Assembly: GCA_036502005.1 (NCBI GenBank)
Contig: DASXZH010000015.1
Location: forward strand, 1 to 42,581
Reading direction: 5' to 3'
From: DASXZH01 sp036502005
Lineage (GTDB): Bacteria; Armatimonadota; Fimbriimonadia; Fimbriimonadales; Fimbriimonadaceae
DNA: 42,581 nucleotides
In this document: one piece after another, positions 7,354-16,013 of the stretch
How positions within the stretch are numbered: the stretch's first letter is position 1
How the letters are laid out: every line of letters begins with the position of its first letter
Notes under the pieces: generated by a model
Seen by the model: the letters and a program-made list of their open reading frames with translations, nothing else
The model's database searches: none
Told to the model about the DNA's origin: nothing
Program-made: the position numbers and the translations under genes

Positions 7354-8873
7354 CTTACGGGAACCTCAGAAGCCGATGGCATCATCGAGAACCAGCTTCG
7401 ACCATCTCGCGCGATAAGCGCTTCTGCCGCTTCTGGCCCCCAGCTGCCGGCCGCGTAGTTCGGAAAATCGGCCGATGGGACATTCTCCCAAGTCTCCAAC
7501 ACAGGTGCAAGCAACTGCCAGGCCTGCAGCGCTTGATCGATACGCATAAAGGGCGTGGTATCGCCGATCATCACGTCGTACAGCAGGGTCTCGTACGCTT
7601 CCGGAGGCTGCACCTTAAAGCAATCCTCATAAAAAAAGTCCATGCTCACCGTGCGCAGTCTAATCGCCTTGCCCGGCTCTTTCGCCTGAAATCTAAGCTG
7701 GATTCCTTCCTTCGGCTGGATATTGATGATCAGTCGGTTCGGCTCCCAATGCTCAACGGCCGCAGACGGGAAGATCTGGTGGGGCACCGGTTTGAACTCT
7801 ATCGAAACCTGCGAGACCTTTTGCGGCAAGCGCTTGCCGGTTCTGAGATAGAACGGCACATCCTGCCAGCGCCAGTTATCTACAAAGAACTTAAACGCGG
7901 CAAAAGTTTCTGTGTTGGAATCGGGGGCGACGTCCTGTTCCTGGCGATAGCCTGGAACCCGGGATCCATCCATCCAGCCTGCCCCATATTGGCCACGCAC
8001 TGCGCGCTTATAGAGGTCCGGTCCATCCATCGGGCGGATCGCCTTCAAGACATCGACTTTCTTATTTCTAATCTCGTCGGCATCAAACGAAACCGGTGGC
8101 TCCATCGCGATAAGGCACATGACCTGAAGCATGTGGTTCTGGATCATATCCCGCATGGCGCCCGCTGTTTCGTAGAAGCCGCCCCGCGCTTCAACGCCCA
8201 CCGTTTCACCGACAGTGAACTGCACATGGTCGATATAACGGCGATTCCACAGCGGCTCGTAAAGAGCGTTGGCAAAGCGGAATGCCAAGAGGTTTTGTAC
8301 AGTTTCCTTGCCCAAGAAATGGTCAATTCGGAAGATTTGGGATTCCTGAAACCACTGAGTGATGTTCTTGTTTAGCTCTTCAGCCGAAGCATAATCCCTG
8401 CCGAACGGCTTTTCGACGACAATCCTTTCCCGCTTCTTGTCCCGAGAAAGGTGCGCTTTGCCAAGGTCGGAAACGATCATCTCGACGATAGTGGGCGGAA
8501 CGGACAAGTAGAAGATGTGGTTCGCCTTGTCGCCCCACGCTTTCTCTTGCTTGGCGATGGTATCGGCTATTTTTTGATAGGTGCCGGGGTCTTCAAAAAC
8601 GCCATCCACAGACTCCAAATTCGGCGCGAACCTGTTCCAATCCGCATCCGAAGTCTTTCCTCGGCGAGAGAACTCATCCACGCGCGGACGCATCTCCGTG
8701 CGCATGTACTCTTCCGTACACTCACGGCCGACGCCGATAATCTGGAACTTCTGCGGCATGCTCTTATCAAGAAAGAGGTTGAAAAGAGCTGGGATGAGTT
8801 TGCGCATGGCAAGATCCCCCTTTATTCCGAAGATGGTTATGATAACCGGATTGTTGTTGCCGTTAACAGGCAT
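7350..8873 (-). CDS. zwf: Glucose-6-phosphate 1-dehydrogenase
   Basis: Oxidises glucose-6-phosphate to 6-phosphogluconolactone with NAD(P). The 507-aa length is normal. The dinucleotide loop is GIKGDLAMRKL (about 17-27); most homologues have GASGDLA, so the loop is slightly unusual. The active-site signature RIDHFLGKETVQN is intact with its catalytic His, as is VEKPFGRD upstream. The ATG directly follows the gnd stop (TAAATG), and the TGA overlaps the TTG start of pgl. So gnd-zwf-pgl form one translationally coupled run supplying NADPH and pentoses. Confidence 0.97.
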   Translation of the reverse strand: MPVNGNNNPVIITIFGIKGDLAMRKLIPALFNLFLDKSMPQKFQIIGVGRECTEEYMRTEMRPRVDEFSRRGKTSDADWNRFAPNLESVDGVFEDPGTYQKIADTIAKQEKAWGDKANHIFYLSVPPTIVEMIVSDLGKAHLSRDKKRERIVVEKPFGRDYASAEELNKNITQWFQESQIFRIDHFLGKETVQNLLAFRFANALYEPLWNRRYIDHVQFTVGETVGVEARGGFYETAGAMRDMIQNHMLQVMCLIAMEPPVSFDADEIRNKKVDVLKAIRPMDGPDLYKRAVRGQYGAGWMDGSRVPGYRQEQDVAPDSNTETFAAFKFFVDNWRWQDVPFYLRTGKRLPQKVSQVSIEFKPVPHQIFPSAAVEHWEPNRLIINIQPKEGIQLRFQAKEPGKAIRLRTVSMDFFYEDCFKVQPPEAYETLLYDVMIGDTTPFMRIDQALQAWQLLAPVLETWENVPSADFPNYAAGSWGPEAAEALIARDGRSWFSMMPSASEVPVS

Positions 8874-10292
8874 TTAGCTTCCCTCCGCCCACTCGGTGTG
8901 GAACACCCCGGGCTTATCAATTCGTGCGTACGTATGCGCTCCAAAATAATCTCGCTGAGCCTGCGTCAGGTTTGCCGGAAGTCTTTCGCTCGCGTAGCCA
9001 TCGATGTAGGCAAGCGATGCCATGTAGGCCGGAGTGGGGATACGGTTGGCCGCCGCTTGACCAACCAACCACCTTAGCGATGTATCCCTCGCCTTCACTA
9101 CCGCCAATAAATCGGGATCCACCAAAAGATTAGGCAGATCGGGATTTCGCACGTATGCGTTCATCATCGGCTTCAGAAGCGCCGACCGAATGATGCATCC
9201 GGCCCGCCATATGGCGGAAACCTGCTCCATTTGGGCATCGTATTTGTACTCGCCTGAAGCGACTCTGAGTTGAGCCATTCCCTGTGCATAAGCGGTGATC
9301 ATCCCCACGCTCAGTGCTTCGCGCAGCTTATCGACGTTCTTTTCGCCATGGCCAGGCACGGTTCCAAAAAGCTTGCTGGCGGCCACGCGCTCATCTTTCA
9401 AGTCTGAAAGCTCGCGGGCGTTTACAGCGGCATCGATGGTCGGAACGGCGACCCTCAAGTCCATAGCATCTTGCGAAGTCCACTTGCCCGTTCCCTTCTC
9501 CTTGGCCTCATCTTTCACCATGTCGACCAAGTCTTTGCCCGTTTCATCGTCCTTCTTACGCAGCACCTGCTCCGTGATCTCAATCAAGAATCCGCCAATA
9601 TCGGACTTGGTCCAAGCGCCGAACACATCGGCCATCTCGGAGTTGGACATGCCCCAGGATCGCTTCATAAGATCGTAGGTCTCGGCCAAGAGCTGCATGA
9701 TGCCGTATTCGATTCCGTTATGGACCATCTTCACGTAGTGCCCACCCGAACCGTTACCAACCCGTGCCACGCACGGGCGGCCATCGTCCGCCTTGGCGGC
9801 AACCAGTTCCAAAACGGTGGAAACCTTGGCATAGTCTTCGGCCGTCCCGCCGGCCATCATGCTCGGCCCGTACCGAGCGCCGCTTTCGCCGCCGCTGATC
9901 CCCATTCCAAAAAACGCGATTCCCGTTGGGGCTAGTTCGGCAATGCGGCGATCCGTGTCCTTAAAGTAAGAGTTGCCGCTGTCGATCAAGAGGTCTCCTG
10001 GCTCCAAAAACGGCTTAAAGGTAGCGATAACAGAATCCACCGGCGAACCGGCAGGAACAAGCATCGTAATGCAACGCGGCTTTCGCAGCGACGCGACAAA
10101 GTTCGCCACGTCGGTAAAGCCCATGGTTGGCTTCCCTGCCGACTCAGTAGCGAGCAAGTCCACCTGTTGCTGATTTAAATCGAACCCTGAAACCGAACGG
10201 CCGTGGTCAGCTATATTTAGGAGCAGGTTGCGGCCCATTGTGCCCAGCCCAACCATTCCAAACTCGCTCACGCCTACTTGTGTGTCAATCAT
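8874..10292 (-). CDS. gnd: 6-phosphogluconate dehydrogenase, decarboxylating
   Basis: Converts 6-phosphogluconate to ribulose-5-phosphate, CO2 and NADPH. The 472-aa product is the long, dimeric type. It has the Rossmann motif GLGTMGRNLLLNIADHG (about 16-32), GISGGESGARYGPS with substrate-binding residues, the KMVHNGIEYGIMQL helix, and EKGTGKWTSQDAMDL, which includes the family's usual KGTGxW motif. A strong ribosome site AGGAGA lies 6 nt before the ATG and overlaps the stop of the HAD gene. The stop TAA abuts the zwf ATG. It is the middle gene of the pgi-HAD-gnd-zwf-pgl operon. Confidence 0.97.
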   Translation of the reverse strand: MIDTQVGVSEFGMVGLGTMGRNLLLNIADHGRSVSGFDLNQQQVDLLATESAGKPTMGFTDVANFVASLRKPRCITMLVPAGSPVDSVIATFKPFLEPGDLLIDSGNSYFKDTDRRIAELAPTGIAFFGMGISGGESGARYGPSMMAGGTAEDYAKVSTVLELVAAKADDGRPCVARVGNGSGGHYVKMVHNGIEYGIMQLLAETYDLMKRSWGMSNSEMADVFGAWTKSDIGGFLIEITEQVLRKKDDETGKDLVDMVKDEAKEKGTGKWTSQDAMDLRVAVPTIDAAVNARELSDLKDERVAASKLFGTVPGHGEKNVDKLREALSVGMITAYAQGMAQLRVASGEYKYDAQMEQVSAIWRAGCIIRSALLKPMMNAYVRNPDLPNLLVDPDLLAVVKARDTSLRWLVGQAAANRIPTPAYMASLAYIDGYASERLPANLTQAQRDYFGAHTYARIDKPGVFHTEWAEGS

Positions 10293-10301
10293 TCTTCTCT
10301 C

Positions 10302-10907
10302 CTAACCCTTCAAACCGTGTCTCGCCAAGGTCGACTTGGTCGTCCGATAACTTCGGTGCCACAGACTTTTAAGCCCCATCTTCCCGGCCGCTTCCGCCAG
10401 CATCTCCCGGTCATCGATATAGATAATCTCGTGAGGCTTGATCTGTGCGATATCCAAAGCTATTTTAAAGATATTTGGGTCCGGTTTGCGGAACCCAACG
10501 TAACTGGAAACGATAAAAATATCGATGAACTGAGGTAAATCGAACCGGCTGATGCGGTGGTCAGCCAGTTCGCGGCCCTCATTGCTAAGAGCCAGGATAC
10601 GGCAACCGGTCTTCGCTTTTATGGCCCGGTAGAGATCCAACATGTCCTGAAAGGGCGTTGACTGGGCCTTCATGTAGGCGATAAAAGTCTCTCGATGAAA
10701 CTCTTGCGGCTTGTGGAACACCACAAAATCGAGGTAGACGTCGATAGACAGCTTCCCTTCCTCATAAATGCCCGCAATCATGTTGTGGCGGGCCTCCATT
10801 TCGACGGAATCCAGCTTGAAATGCTTTGCCGCTTTCTTACGCGTCGCCGTATCCCAGCCATTGCTGAGACACACGCCACCAAGGTCGGTGAATATGGCTT
10901 TGATCAA
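10302..10907 (-). CDS. HAD-superfamily hydrolase, YihX-like sugar phosphatase
   Basis: The 201-aa product has HAD motif I as FTDLGGVCL, where the second Asp of DxDx is Gly, as in the YihX group. Motif II is LALSNEG, motif III lies in FRKPDPNIF, and motif IV is IYIDDRE. YihX of E. coli dephosphorylates alpha-glucose-1-phosphate. Lying between pgi and gnd, this protein could act on a hexose or pentose phosphate or clear a side product, but that is inference. The start codon is TTG, overlapping the pgi stop as TTGA, the same junction as zwf/pgl. Its stop is 9 bp before gnd and overlaps the gnd ribosome site. Confidence 0.85.
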   Translation of the reverse strand: MIKAIFTDLGGVCLSNGWDTATRKKAAKHFKLDSVEMEARHNMIAGIYEEGKLSIDVYLDFVVFHKPQEFHRETFIAYMKAQSTPFQDMLDLYRAIKAKTGCRILALSNEGRELADHRISRFDLPQFIDIFIVSSYVGFRKPDPNIFKIALDIAQIKPHEIIYIDDREMLAEAAGKMGLKSLWHRSYRTTKSTLARHGLKG

Positions 10908-12628
10908 ACGTGGGCCACCGTGGGGCGGGCTTCAATTGCTTTTAATATTTTCATTACAGCGCTTACCGGATCCTTGCCTAGGTGGATTCTAATCACACGA
11001 CGTCCGTGCTTTTCAAGGGTCGCGTTGTCTCCCAGAACCTGGGCGTTCCGGAATACGCCAAACGTGTAGTGGCGGCCCGGAAGTTGAACATCCTCGTGAT
11101 CGTCCTTTGTGAGTTGGATGAAATGCCCACCATTCGGCCCTCCCTTGTGGAACTGGCCAGTGCTGTGCAAGAAACGGGGACCGTAGCCTTTTGTGGTGGC
11201 TAAGCATGTGCAGTCTCTTAAGTGCTCCTGAAGCTTTGTCAGGCAGTGGGTCATCTCGTTTGATTCCGTGAGATAGGCCTGAAGGGTGATGAAATCTCCC
11301 GACTTTACGTCCCCAAGGAACCCAAAAATGAGTTCCTCCAAGTTGTCGCCTTTAACGGCTCCATAAAACTGGAGGCCATCGGCCTCCGCATCGGGCTTGA
11401 TTTTTGGCAGCGAGCCTTCCTTTTCTACTTGGGCGATATATTGCTTGGTCACGTCTTTCGATTCTTGTACGTTGGGCTGATCGAATGGGTTTATGCCAAT
11501 TACGCTTCCAGCTACCGCCGTCGCCAACTCCCATCGCATCATCTCGCGAGCGATGTCATAGTCGTCGTTGATTGTTATCGCGACGATCGGCTTGCCGGCA
11601 TCGCGCAACGGCGCGAGGCGGGCATCCATGTAGGTGCAGTCTTCTTCATTGGGTCTCAGGTAAGCAAAGACCCTGTCGATGCCATATTCAGAAGGCGTTC
11701 CAGGCTCTTCGCCGGCTACGGGCAGAATCCCTTTGCCTTCCTTTCCGGTGCTTTCCGCGATTAGCTGCTCCAGCCAAAGGCCAAAGACTTCCAATCTTTT
11801 CGGGAGCCAAAAAGTGCACTTATCGATCTTGAGAGTTGAGAGCGTTCCAAGTGCGGTTCCAAGCGCGAAAGCCGGGCACTCTTGCAGCGGCCTGCCCTCA
11901 TTCTCGTTGCACACTTCGATGGCTCTGTTTAGAAGCTTTTCAAGGTCGAGTTCCATGAGGGCGGCGGGGACCATGCCGAAATAGGATAGGGCCGAGAAGC
12001 GGCCGCCGATATCGGCGAAGTTGATAAAGATGTGGCGGAAGTTGCGCGCCCTCGCGCTGTTGTCCATCTCCGTCCCAGGGTCGGTGATGGCGACAAAGTT
12101 CTCGCCTGGATTTAGCTTGATTTTGCTGACTTCGTCGAAGAAATAATCGTCGAAGGCGTGTGGCTCAGCAGTGGTTCCGGACTTGCTGGCGATGATGAAA
12201 AGGGTCTTTTCTAGCGGGCCGCCGCGTTGGATTCTTAGGACGGTATCGGGGTCGGTGGTGTCGAGGATTTCGACCTTTATGCCTTTGCCCTCTCGGTAAA
12301 AGACTTCTGACAGCACGAGGGGGGCGAGGCTGCTTCCACCCATTCCGGCCAGAACCGCTCTTTCAAAACCTGCTTCTTTGATTTCTTTGGCAAAGGCCTG
12401 AAGTTCCGGGATGCGTTCTTTCATGGTTTGGGCGATCTTTATCCACCCCATCGCACCGACGATTGTTGGGTCGTTTTCGGGTCTTTCCCATAGCCGGGCG
12501 TCCTTTTGCCAGAACCGCTCGACGAACTTCATATGCTCCATGTGCCCGAGCCGGTTTCTTATTGCCTGGGCATGGGTGTCCATGATCAGCATTTGGTCGC
12601 CGAGCTCGAAAGGATTGACTTCGCTCAT
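10904..12628 (-). CDS. pgi: Glucose-6-phosphate isomerase (Tal-Pgi type)
   Basis: Interconverts glucose-6-phosphate and fructose-6-phosphate. The 574-aa product has two SIS domains, with FIIASKSGTTAEPH (about 148-161) and the active-site helix near EDCTYMDARLAP. The C-terminal motif GPRFLHSTGQFHKGGPNGGHF is like the isomerase half of bifunctional transaldolase/Pgi (Tal-Pgi) fusions rather than the classic enterobacterial enzyme. The transaldolase half is absent, and no tal gene is in the window. First gene of the five-gene operon. TAGAAA six bases before the ATG is a weak -10 candidate. The alternative, a monofunctional isomerase of the same subfamily, does not change the call. Confidence 0.92.
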   Translation of the reverse strand: MSEVNPFELGDQMLIMDTHAQAIRNRLGHMEHMKFVERFWQKDARLWERPENDPTIVGAMGWIKIAQTMKERIPELQAFAKEIKEAGFERAVLAGMGGSSLAPLVLSEVFYREGKGIKVEILDTTDPDTVLRIQRGGPLEKTLFIIASKSGTTAEPHAFDDYFFDEVSKIKLNPGENFVAITDPGTEMDNSARARNFRHIFINFADIGGRFSALSYFGMVPAALMELDLEKLLNRAIEVCNENEGRPLQECPAFALGTALGTLSTLKIDKCTFWLPKRLEVFGLWLEQLIAESTGKEGKGILPVAGEEPGTPSEYGIDRVFAYLRPNEEDCTYMDARLAPLRDAGKPIVAITINDDYDIAREMMRWELATAVAGSVIGINPFDQPNVQESKDVTKQYIAQVEKEGSLPKIKPDAEADGLQFYGAVKGDNLEELIFGFLGDVKSGDFITLQAYLTESNEMTHCLTKLQEHLRDCTCLATTKGYGPRFLHSTGQFHKGGPNGGHFIQLTKDDHEDVQLPGRHYTFGVFRNAQVLGDNATLEKHGRRVIRIHLGKDPVSAVMKILKAIEARPTVAHV

Positions 12629-12720
12629 GGCTCATTTCTACCCTTTTTGGGTCCCCCCGCGTGGGGTCGACTGGAAGGCGATTTCCGCACCCTTCCCATC
12701 AAGAACTGATTCAATTCACT

Positions 12721-12752
12721 CTGTCATCCCGAACTCCGTGTAAGGGATCCCT
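12721..12752. repeat. Dispersed repeat R4 (CTGTCATCCCG type), copy 1
   Basis: CTGTCATCCCGAACTCCGTG and the bases after it match, inverted, the sequence at 17730-17760 with a few substitutions. The phrase is common as a dispersed repeat in environmental genomes. It lies upstream of pgi and just before the large hairpin-repeat block. Confidence 0.6.
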
Positions 12753-12784
12753 TGCGAGCGCCTTTCCAGACTCCATAATCCGCC

Positions 12785-12976
12785 GCGAAGCTCCGGAGTG
12801 CCTGGAGCTTGCTCCCGCTCAAATACAGGAAGCTTGCTTCCGTTGAGAGACGCCAACCTTGTAAAGTAGCAACCTGATTCGAAAGACAAAGATAAAGCCC
12901 GCATTGAAATTCTTTTAGCTCCCTTGAGCTGGCCGCCCAGCACTTTGGGAGTGCGGCGGCCCGACACCCGCCTCAA
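12785..12976. repeat. CTTG-hairpin repeat R3, copy 1 (diverged)
   Basis: The order of blocks is the same as in copies 2 and 3: GGAGCTTGCTCC, then GGAAGCTTGCTTCC, then GTAAAGTAGCAACCTGATTC, then GCCGCCCAGCACTTTGGGAG and a GCGG..CCGAC hairpin. It ends before the second half of the unit and is more diverged than copies 2 and 3. The rest of 12629-13012 holds no gene that I can support. Confidence 0.8.
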
Positions 12977-13012
12977 TTCAGTCGAGCAACTCGCAGATTA
13001 TTTTGAACCGAA

Positions 13013-13435
13013 CTACACGCGAAACTTCCGAGAGTATCGGAAACATATGGCCGCTAACATCCAGAAAACGCCCAGTGCGACGGGAGCCCAGCCAACTTCA
13101 CGCCAGAAGTCGGCATCCCGACGATTGCTAAACCACTGGTCGGCAAGGTTCATGGCCACCGTTACTCCAAGAATCGTAAACGCCATGCCCAACGACCGCA
13201 GCAAAAGTCGGCTTTCGTTAACTTCACTTCTTAGGAACGAAGACAACGAGATCGAAAAGACTAAGTACCCGAGCCAAAAAGCGAACCCTCCCAATGCAAG
13301 ATCGTGTGCCGGGATCTGAAACACTGCCGGCGGGTTTTGACCACGTGTAAGCGGGAGACATAGCCATAAGATCCCTAGGGCACCCATAAGCGATGAAAGG
13401 ACGACCCGGGCAACCTGTGCCAGTCGAACGAGCAT
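13013..13435 (-). CDS. Small multi-pass membrane protein
   Basis: Hypothetical protein, 140 aa from the ATG at 13435; the frame extends to a TTG at 13507, which has no better support. About four hydrophobic segments are visible: VVLSSLMGALGILWLCLPL near the start, LALGGFAFWLGYLVFSISL, LGMAFTILGVTVAMNLA, and VGWAPVALGVFWMLAAICF near the end. No catalytic or binding motif is seen. It is the only credible gene in the repeat-rich stretch between pgi and the protease/TIR-like locus, and it lies between repeat copies 1 and 2. Confidence 0.6.
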   Translation of the reverse strand: MLVRLAQVARVVLSSLMGALGILWLCLPLTRGQNPPAVFQIPAHDLALGGFAFWLGYLVFSISLSSFLRSEVNESRLLLRSLGMAFTILGVTVAMNLADQWFSNRRDADFWREVGWAPVALGVFWMLAAICFRYSRKFRV

Positions 13436-13614
13436 GCCCTGAGCGTAACAATGTGGCCTGAGTTCTTTCTTAAAAGGCTGGACCGGGCTAAGTTTGAACT
13501 GGGCCAAGTGACTTGTTGTCTGCGAACTCGAAGGATTTGAGCCATCAAACTCCGCCGGTCCGGGAGCGGAGTTTTCCAGCTTAACCCCGTCGATTTCGCT
13601 ACACTTTACGAAAG

Positions 13615-14109
13615 GGCGCGAAGCTGTGGAGTGCGTGGAGCTTGCTCCCGCTCAAACCAGGAAGCTTGCTTCCGTTGAAAAGGACCCCCTCGTAAAGTAG
13701 CAACCTGATTCGAAAGATAAAGGTGAAGCCCGCAACATCGAAACCCTAGCAGCGTATTGACAAGCCGCCCAGCACTTTGGGAGTGCGGTGGCCCGACACC
13801 GCCTTAACTAAGGCGACTTGTCGCCGATAGTTAACGCCTAACTTCGGACCACGATGCCTACACTCAAAACGCAAGAACTCTCCAAGCGTAGCAACACGGG
13901 CAAAGCGTAAATCGATCAATCTGCGCATCGTCACAAGTGACATGGGCTCGATTTATCGATTTAGTTCATGGGGTTGCGGATCACTTTCCAGGGCTCCGCT
14001 CGTTCGCTAGAATATCCTGACCCTCCGGGCCGCCGGAGTTTTTCGGCCCTAACCTCTTCGCTGTCGCTACACTTCCTAACTCCTCGGATTTCCTGCACCT
14101 AAAGTGAGG
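13615..14109. repeat. CTTG-hairpin repeat R3, copy 2
   Basis: A unit of about 495 bp directly followed by a similar unit. It holds four short hairpins with a two-base centre in a CTTG or CAAG core: GGAGCTTGCTCC (13637-13648), GGAAGCTTGCTTCC (13660-13673), GGCGACTTGTCGCC (13812-13825) and GTCACAAGTGAC (13930-13941). Just before the third lie a GCGGTG/CACCGC hairpin and CGCCTTA-AC-TAAGGCG. No reading frame looks coding. The 60 bp upstream resemble the tail of another unit. Confidence 0.85.
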
Positions 14110-14632
14110 GCGCGAAGCTGTGGAGTGCGTGGAGCTTGCTCCCGCTCAAATCAGGAAGCTTGCTTTCGTTGAAAAGGACCTCCTCGTAAAGTAGCCACCT
14201 GATTCGAAAGACAAAGATAAAGCCGCAGCATCGAAATCTTAGCAGAGTGTTGACAAGCCGCCCAACACTTTGGGAGTGCGGTGGCCCGACACCGCCTTAA
14301 CTCAGGCGACTTGTCGCCGATTGGTTACGCCCAAATTTGACCCCGATAACTACAACCCGCAAGACGCGAGACCTCTCCAAACCTTGCGACCTGGTCAAAG
14401 CGTAAATCGATCAATCTGCGCTTCGTCACAAGTGACATGGGCTTGATTCATCGATTTACTTCATGGGGTTTGCGGCTCACTTTCCAGGGCTCCGCTCGTT
14501 CGACTACGTCGAACATCGCTTCGCCCTTCGCTAAAATATCCTGGCCCTCCGGGCCGCCGGAGTTTAACGGCCTAACCCCTTCGATGTCGCTACACTTCCT
14601 AACTTCTTGGATTTCGCTGCACCTAAAGTGAG
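14110..14632. repeat. CTTG-hairpin repeat R3, copy 3
   Basis: This is a direct repeat of 13615-14109 with scattered substitutions and a small insertion (about 523 bp). The same four hairpins are kept in the same order at 14131-14142, 14154-14167, 14305-14318 and 14425-14436. The second has one mismatch. Confidence 0.85.
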
Positions 14633-14700
14633 GGCGCGAAGCTGTAGAGTGCGTGGAGCTTGCTCCCGCTCAAATCAGGAAGCTTGCTTCCGCGCCGAGC
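14633..14700. repeat. CTTG-hairpin repeat R3, truncated copy 4
   Basis: Only the first part of the unit is present (GCGCGAAGCTG through GGAGCTTGCTCC and GGAAGCTTGCTTCC). After that the sequence departs, about 60 bp before the stop of the TIR-like gene. Confidence 0.8.
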
Positions 14701-14758
14701 GCCTCCCTGTAATGGTGTAATCCCCCCCGTGGCGCGCCCAGCGGTTCAATAGTTGGCT

Positions 14759-15940
14759 TCAAATTCGAGAATTTGGTTGCCGAAGCTTGAGTTCTTCAAA
14801 TCCAGCCCGAATGCGCTCGGAGATTACTCTCGTAAAGTCCTCTGGCTTATCTTCTTCGAACTCGAAAGTATTAAGCGTCCTAATATCAAACGGCAACTCT
14901 TGGCCAGCCGTTTTCCGATTAGCGACCGGCTTGCGCCGAAATGCCACTATGGGTTTGTTAAGAGCTAAGGAGTATCCAGCTTCTAGACCTACATTGAAGT
15001 TGTCCGGATCAACCCAAAGGAGAATAACACCTGACTCCCGAATTAACCTCAGAACATACTCATCGATCTTCCTGTTGTGCACTATTTGCCAGACGGCCCG
15101 TATCTTGCATGCAGCCCGTTCTATCTCCTCTATCAGAGGTGCAATGACTGCGTCAAGTTCTACACCATATCTACGAACAAAGAAGACTTGCCTGACGAAT
15201 GGATCGCGCCCGTTCCTGATTTCCTCAATTCGCTGTAGGCCGGACGCAGTAACTTCCAATCCGTTTGGGCGATACCGGGTGCCTTCTATTTTTGTGCCAA
15301 CCAAAAACCTAATGTATCCCTCGTCAAATAAAAACCTGTAAACCAAATAAGCCTGCCTAAGATCACACCCGTAGGCAAGCCACTGCACGGGCGCTTTCGG
15401 GTCGAACTCAAAATAGAGCACTCCATCAGGTAATGCCCAGGAAAAATCCAACTCCAGGGCCTGTTCCGAATCTGACCAAGCATCGTAGAGATTTTCCAGC
15501 GTCTTTGAAGCCTTTTCCGCAAACGAGAGTGCCTTAGCCTCTTCGAATTCGCGTTCGAAGGACAAAACGTTGTAAGCCGTCCAAAGCTCTGGCTTCACAA
15601 GATAAGAGTCCTTGTAGGTCATCTCAGAAAGCACCATAATCGGGTTAGCGTAGTTACGTGAGCCGTTTAGAGCCTTCGACCTAATGAGGCTCCATGTGTG
15701 CCTCAAATCCGCGCGGGTGTAAGCGAAATTGTTCGCAGGCCGCATGTAAGGATGGTCGGACTGAACGCTGATATTTCCAGTTTCGATGCAGATTCTGAAT
15801 TTTTCGTGTTGAAAGCAGATGGCATACGGGGACCCCTCGAAATGCATGTTTCCCGCCACACGTCTTTTAGCCTCATACTCATAGGGAACTTCCGTGAGCG
15901 TAAGGGGCGAAATCCATCGGTGCTGCTCGGTATTCGACAT
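14759..15940 (-). CDS. Winged-helix plus nucleoside-deoxyribosyltransferase/TIR-like domain protein (candidate effector)
   Basis: The 393-aa product has three parts. Residues 1-180 are unrecognised. About 185-243 looks like a winged helix (YRFLFDEGYIRFL.. then NGLEVTASGLQRIEEI). Residues 249-385 fit the nucleoside 2-deoxyribosyltransferase-like clade of the TIR superfamily: QVFFVRRYGVELDAVIAPLI, then HNRKIDEYVLRLIRESGVILLW, then NVGLEAGYSLALNKPIVAF with the likely catalytic Glu E320, then LPFDIRTLNTFEFE. Such domains cleave N-glycosidic bonds in nucleosides, nucleotides or NAD and are common in prokaryotic immune systems. The fold call comes from motif order; activity is inferred. The gene follows the trypsin-like protease gene by 73 bp on the same strand and has its own TAGAAT box 7 nt before the ATG. 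It looks richer in A/T than its housekeeping neighbours. Confidence 0.72.
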   Translation of the reverse strand: MSNTEQHRWISPLTLTEVPYEYEAKRRVAGNMHFEGSPYAICFQHEKFRICIETGNISVQSDHPYMRPANNFAYTRADLRHTWSLIRSKALNGSRNYANPIMVLSEMTYKDSYLVKPELWTAYNVLSFEREFEEAKALSFAEKASKTLENLYDAWSDSEQALELDFSWALPDGVLYFEFDPKAPVQWLAYGCDLRQAYLVYRFLFDEGYIRFLVGTKIEGTRYRPNGLEVTASGLQRIEEIRNGRDPFVRQVFFVRRYGVELDAVIAPLIEEIERAACKIRAVWQIVHNRKIDEYVLRLIRESGVILLWVDPDNFNVGLEAGYSLALNKPIVAFRRKPVANRKTAGQELPFDIRTLNTFEFEEDKPEDFTRVISERIRAGFEELKLRQPNSRI

Positions 15941-15947
15941 GGATGCA

Positions 15948-15953
15948 ATTCTA
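15948..15953 (-). promoter_or_regulatory. -10 box TAGAAT, leaderless start
   Basis: On the minus strand TAGAAT ends 7 nt before the ATG of the winged-helix/TIR-like gene, with no Shine-Dalgarno sequence between. The effector candidate may therefore be transcribed apart from the protease. Confidence 0.45.
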
Positions 15954-16013
15954 TCATTAGCCTGCGAATCTCAGTAGGTCGCGGCTGGAGCACAATAGCG
16001 GGTCCTTTGAGTT

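Noticed and set aside
7533..8375. Long plus-strand open frame inside zwf
   Set aside because: It is antisense to a well-conserved enzyme with intact motifs, and its translation shows no domain.
12785..14700. CRISPR array
   Set aside because: Units are about 500 bp with conserved interiors, not short identical repeats with unique spacers, and no cas gene is present.
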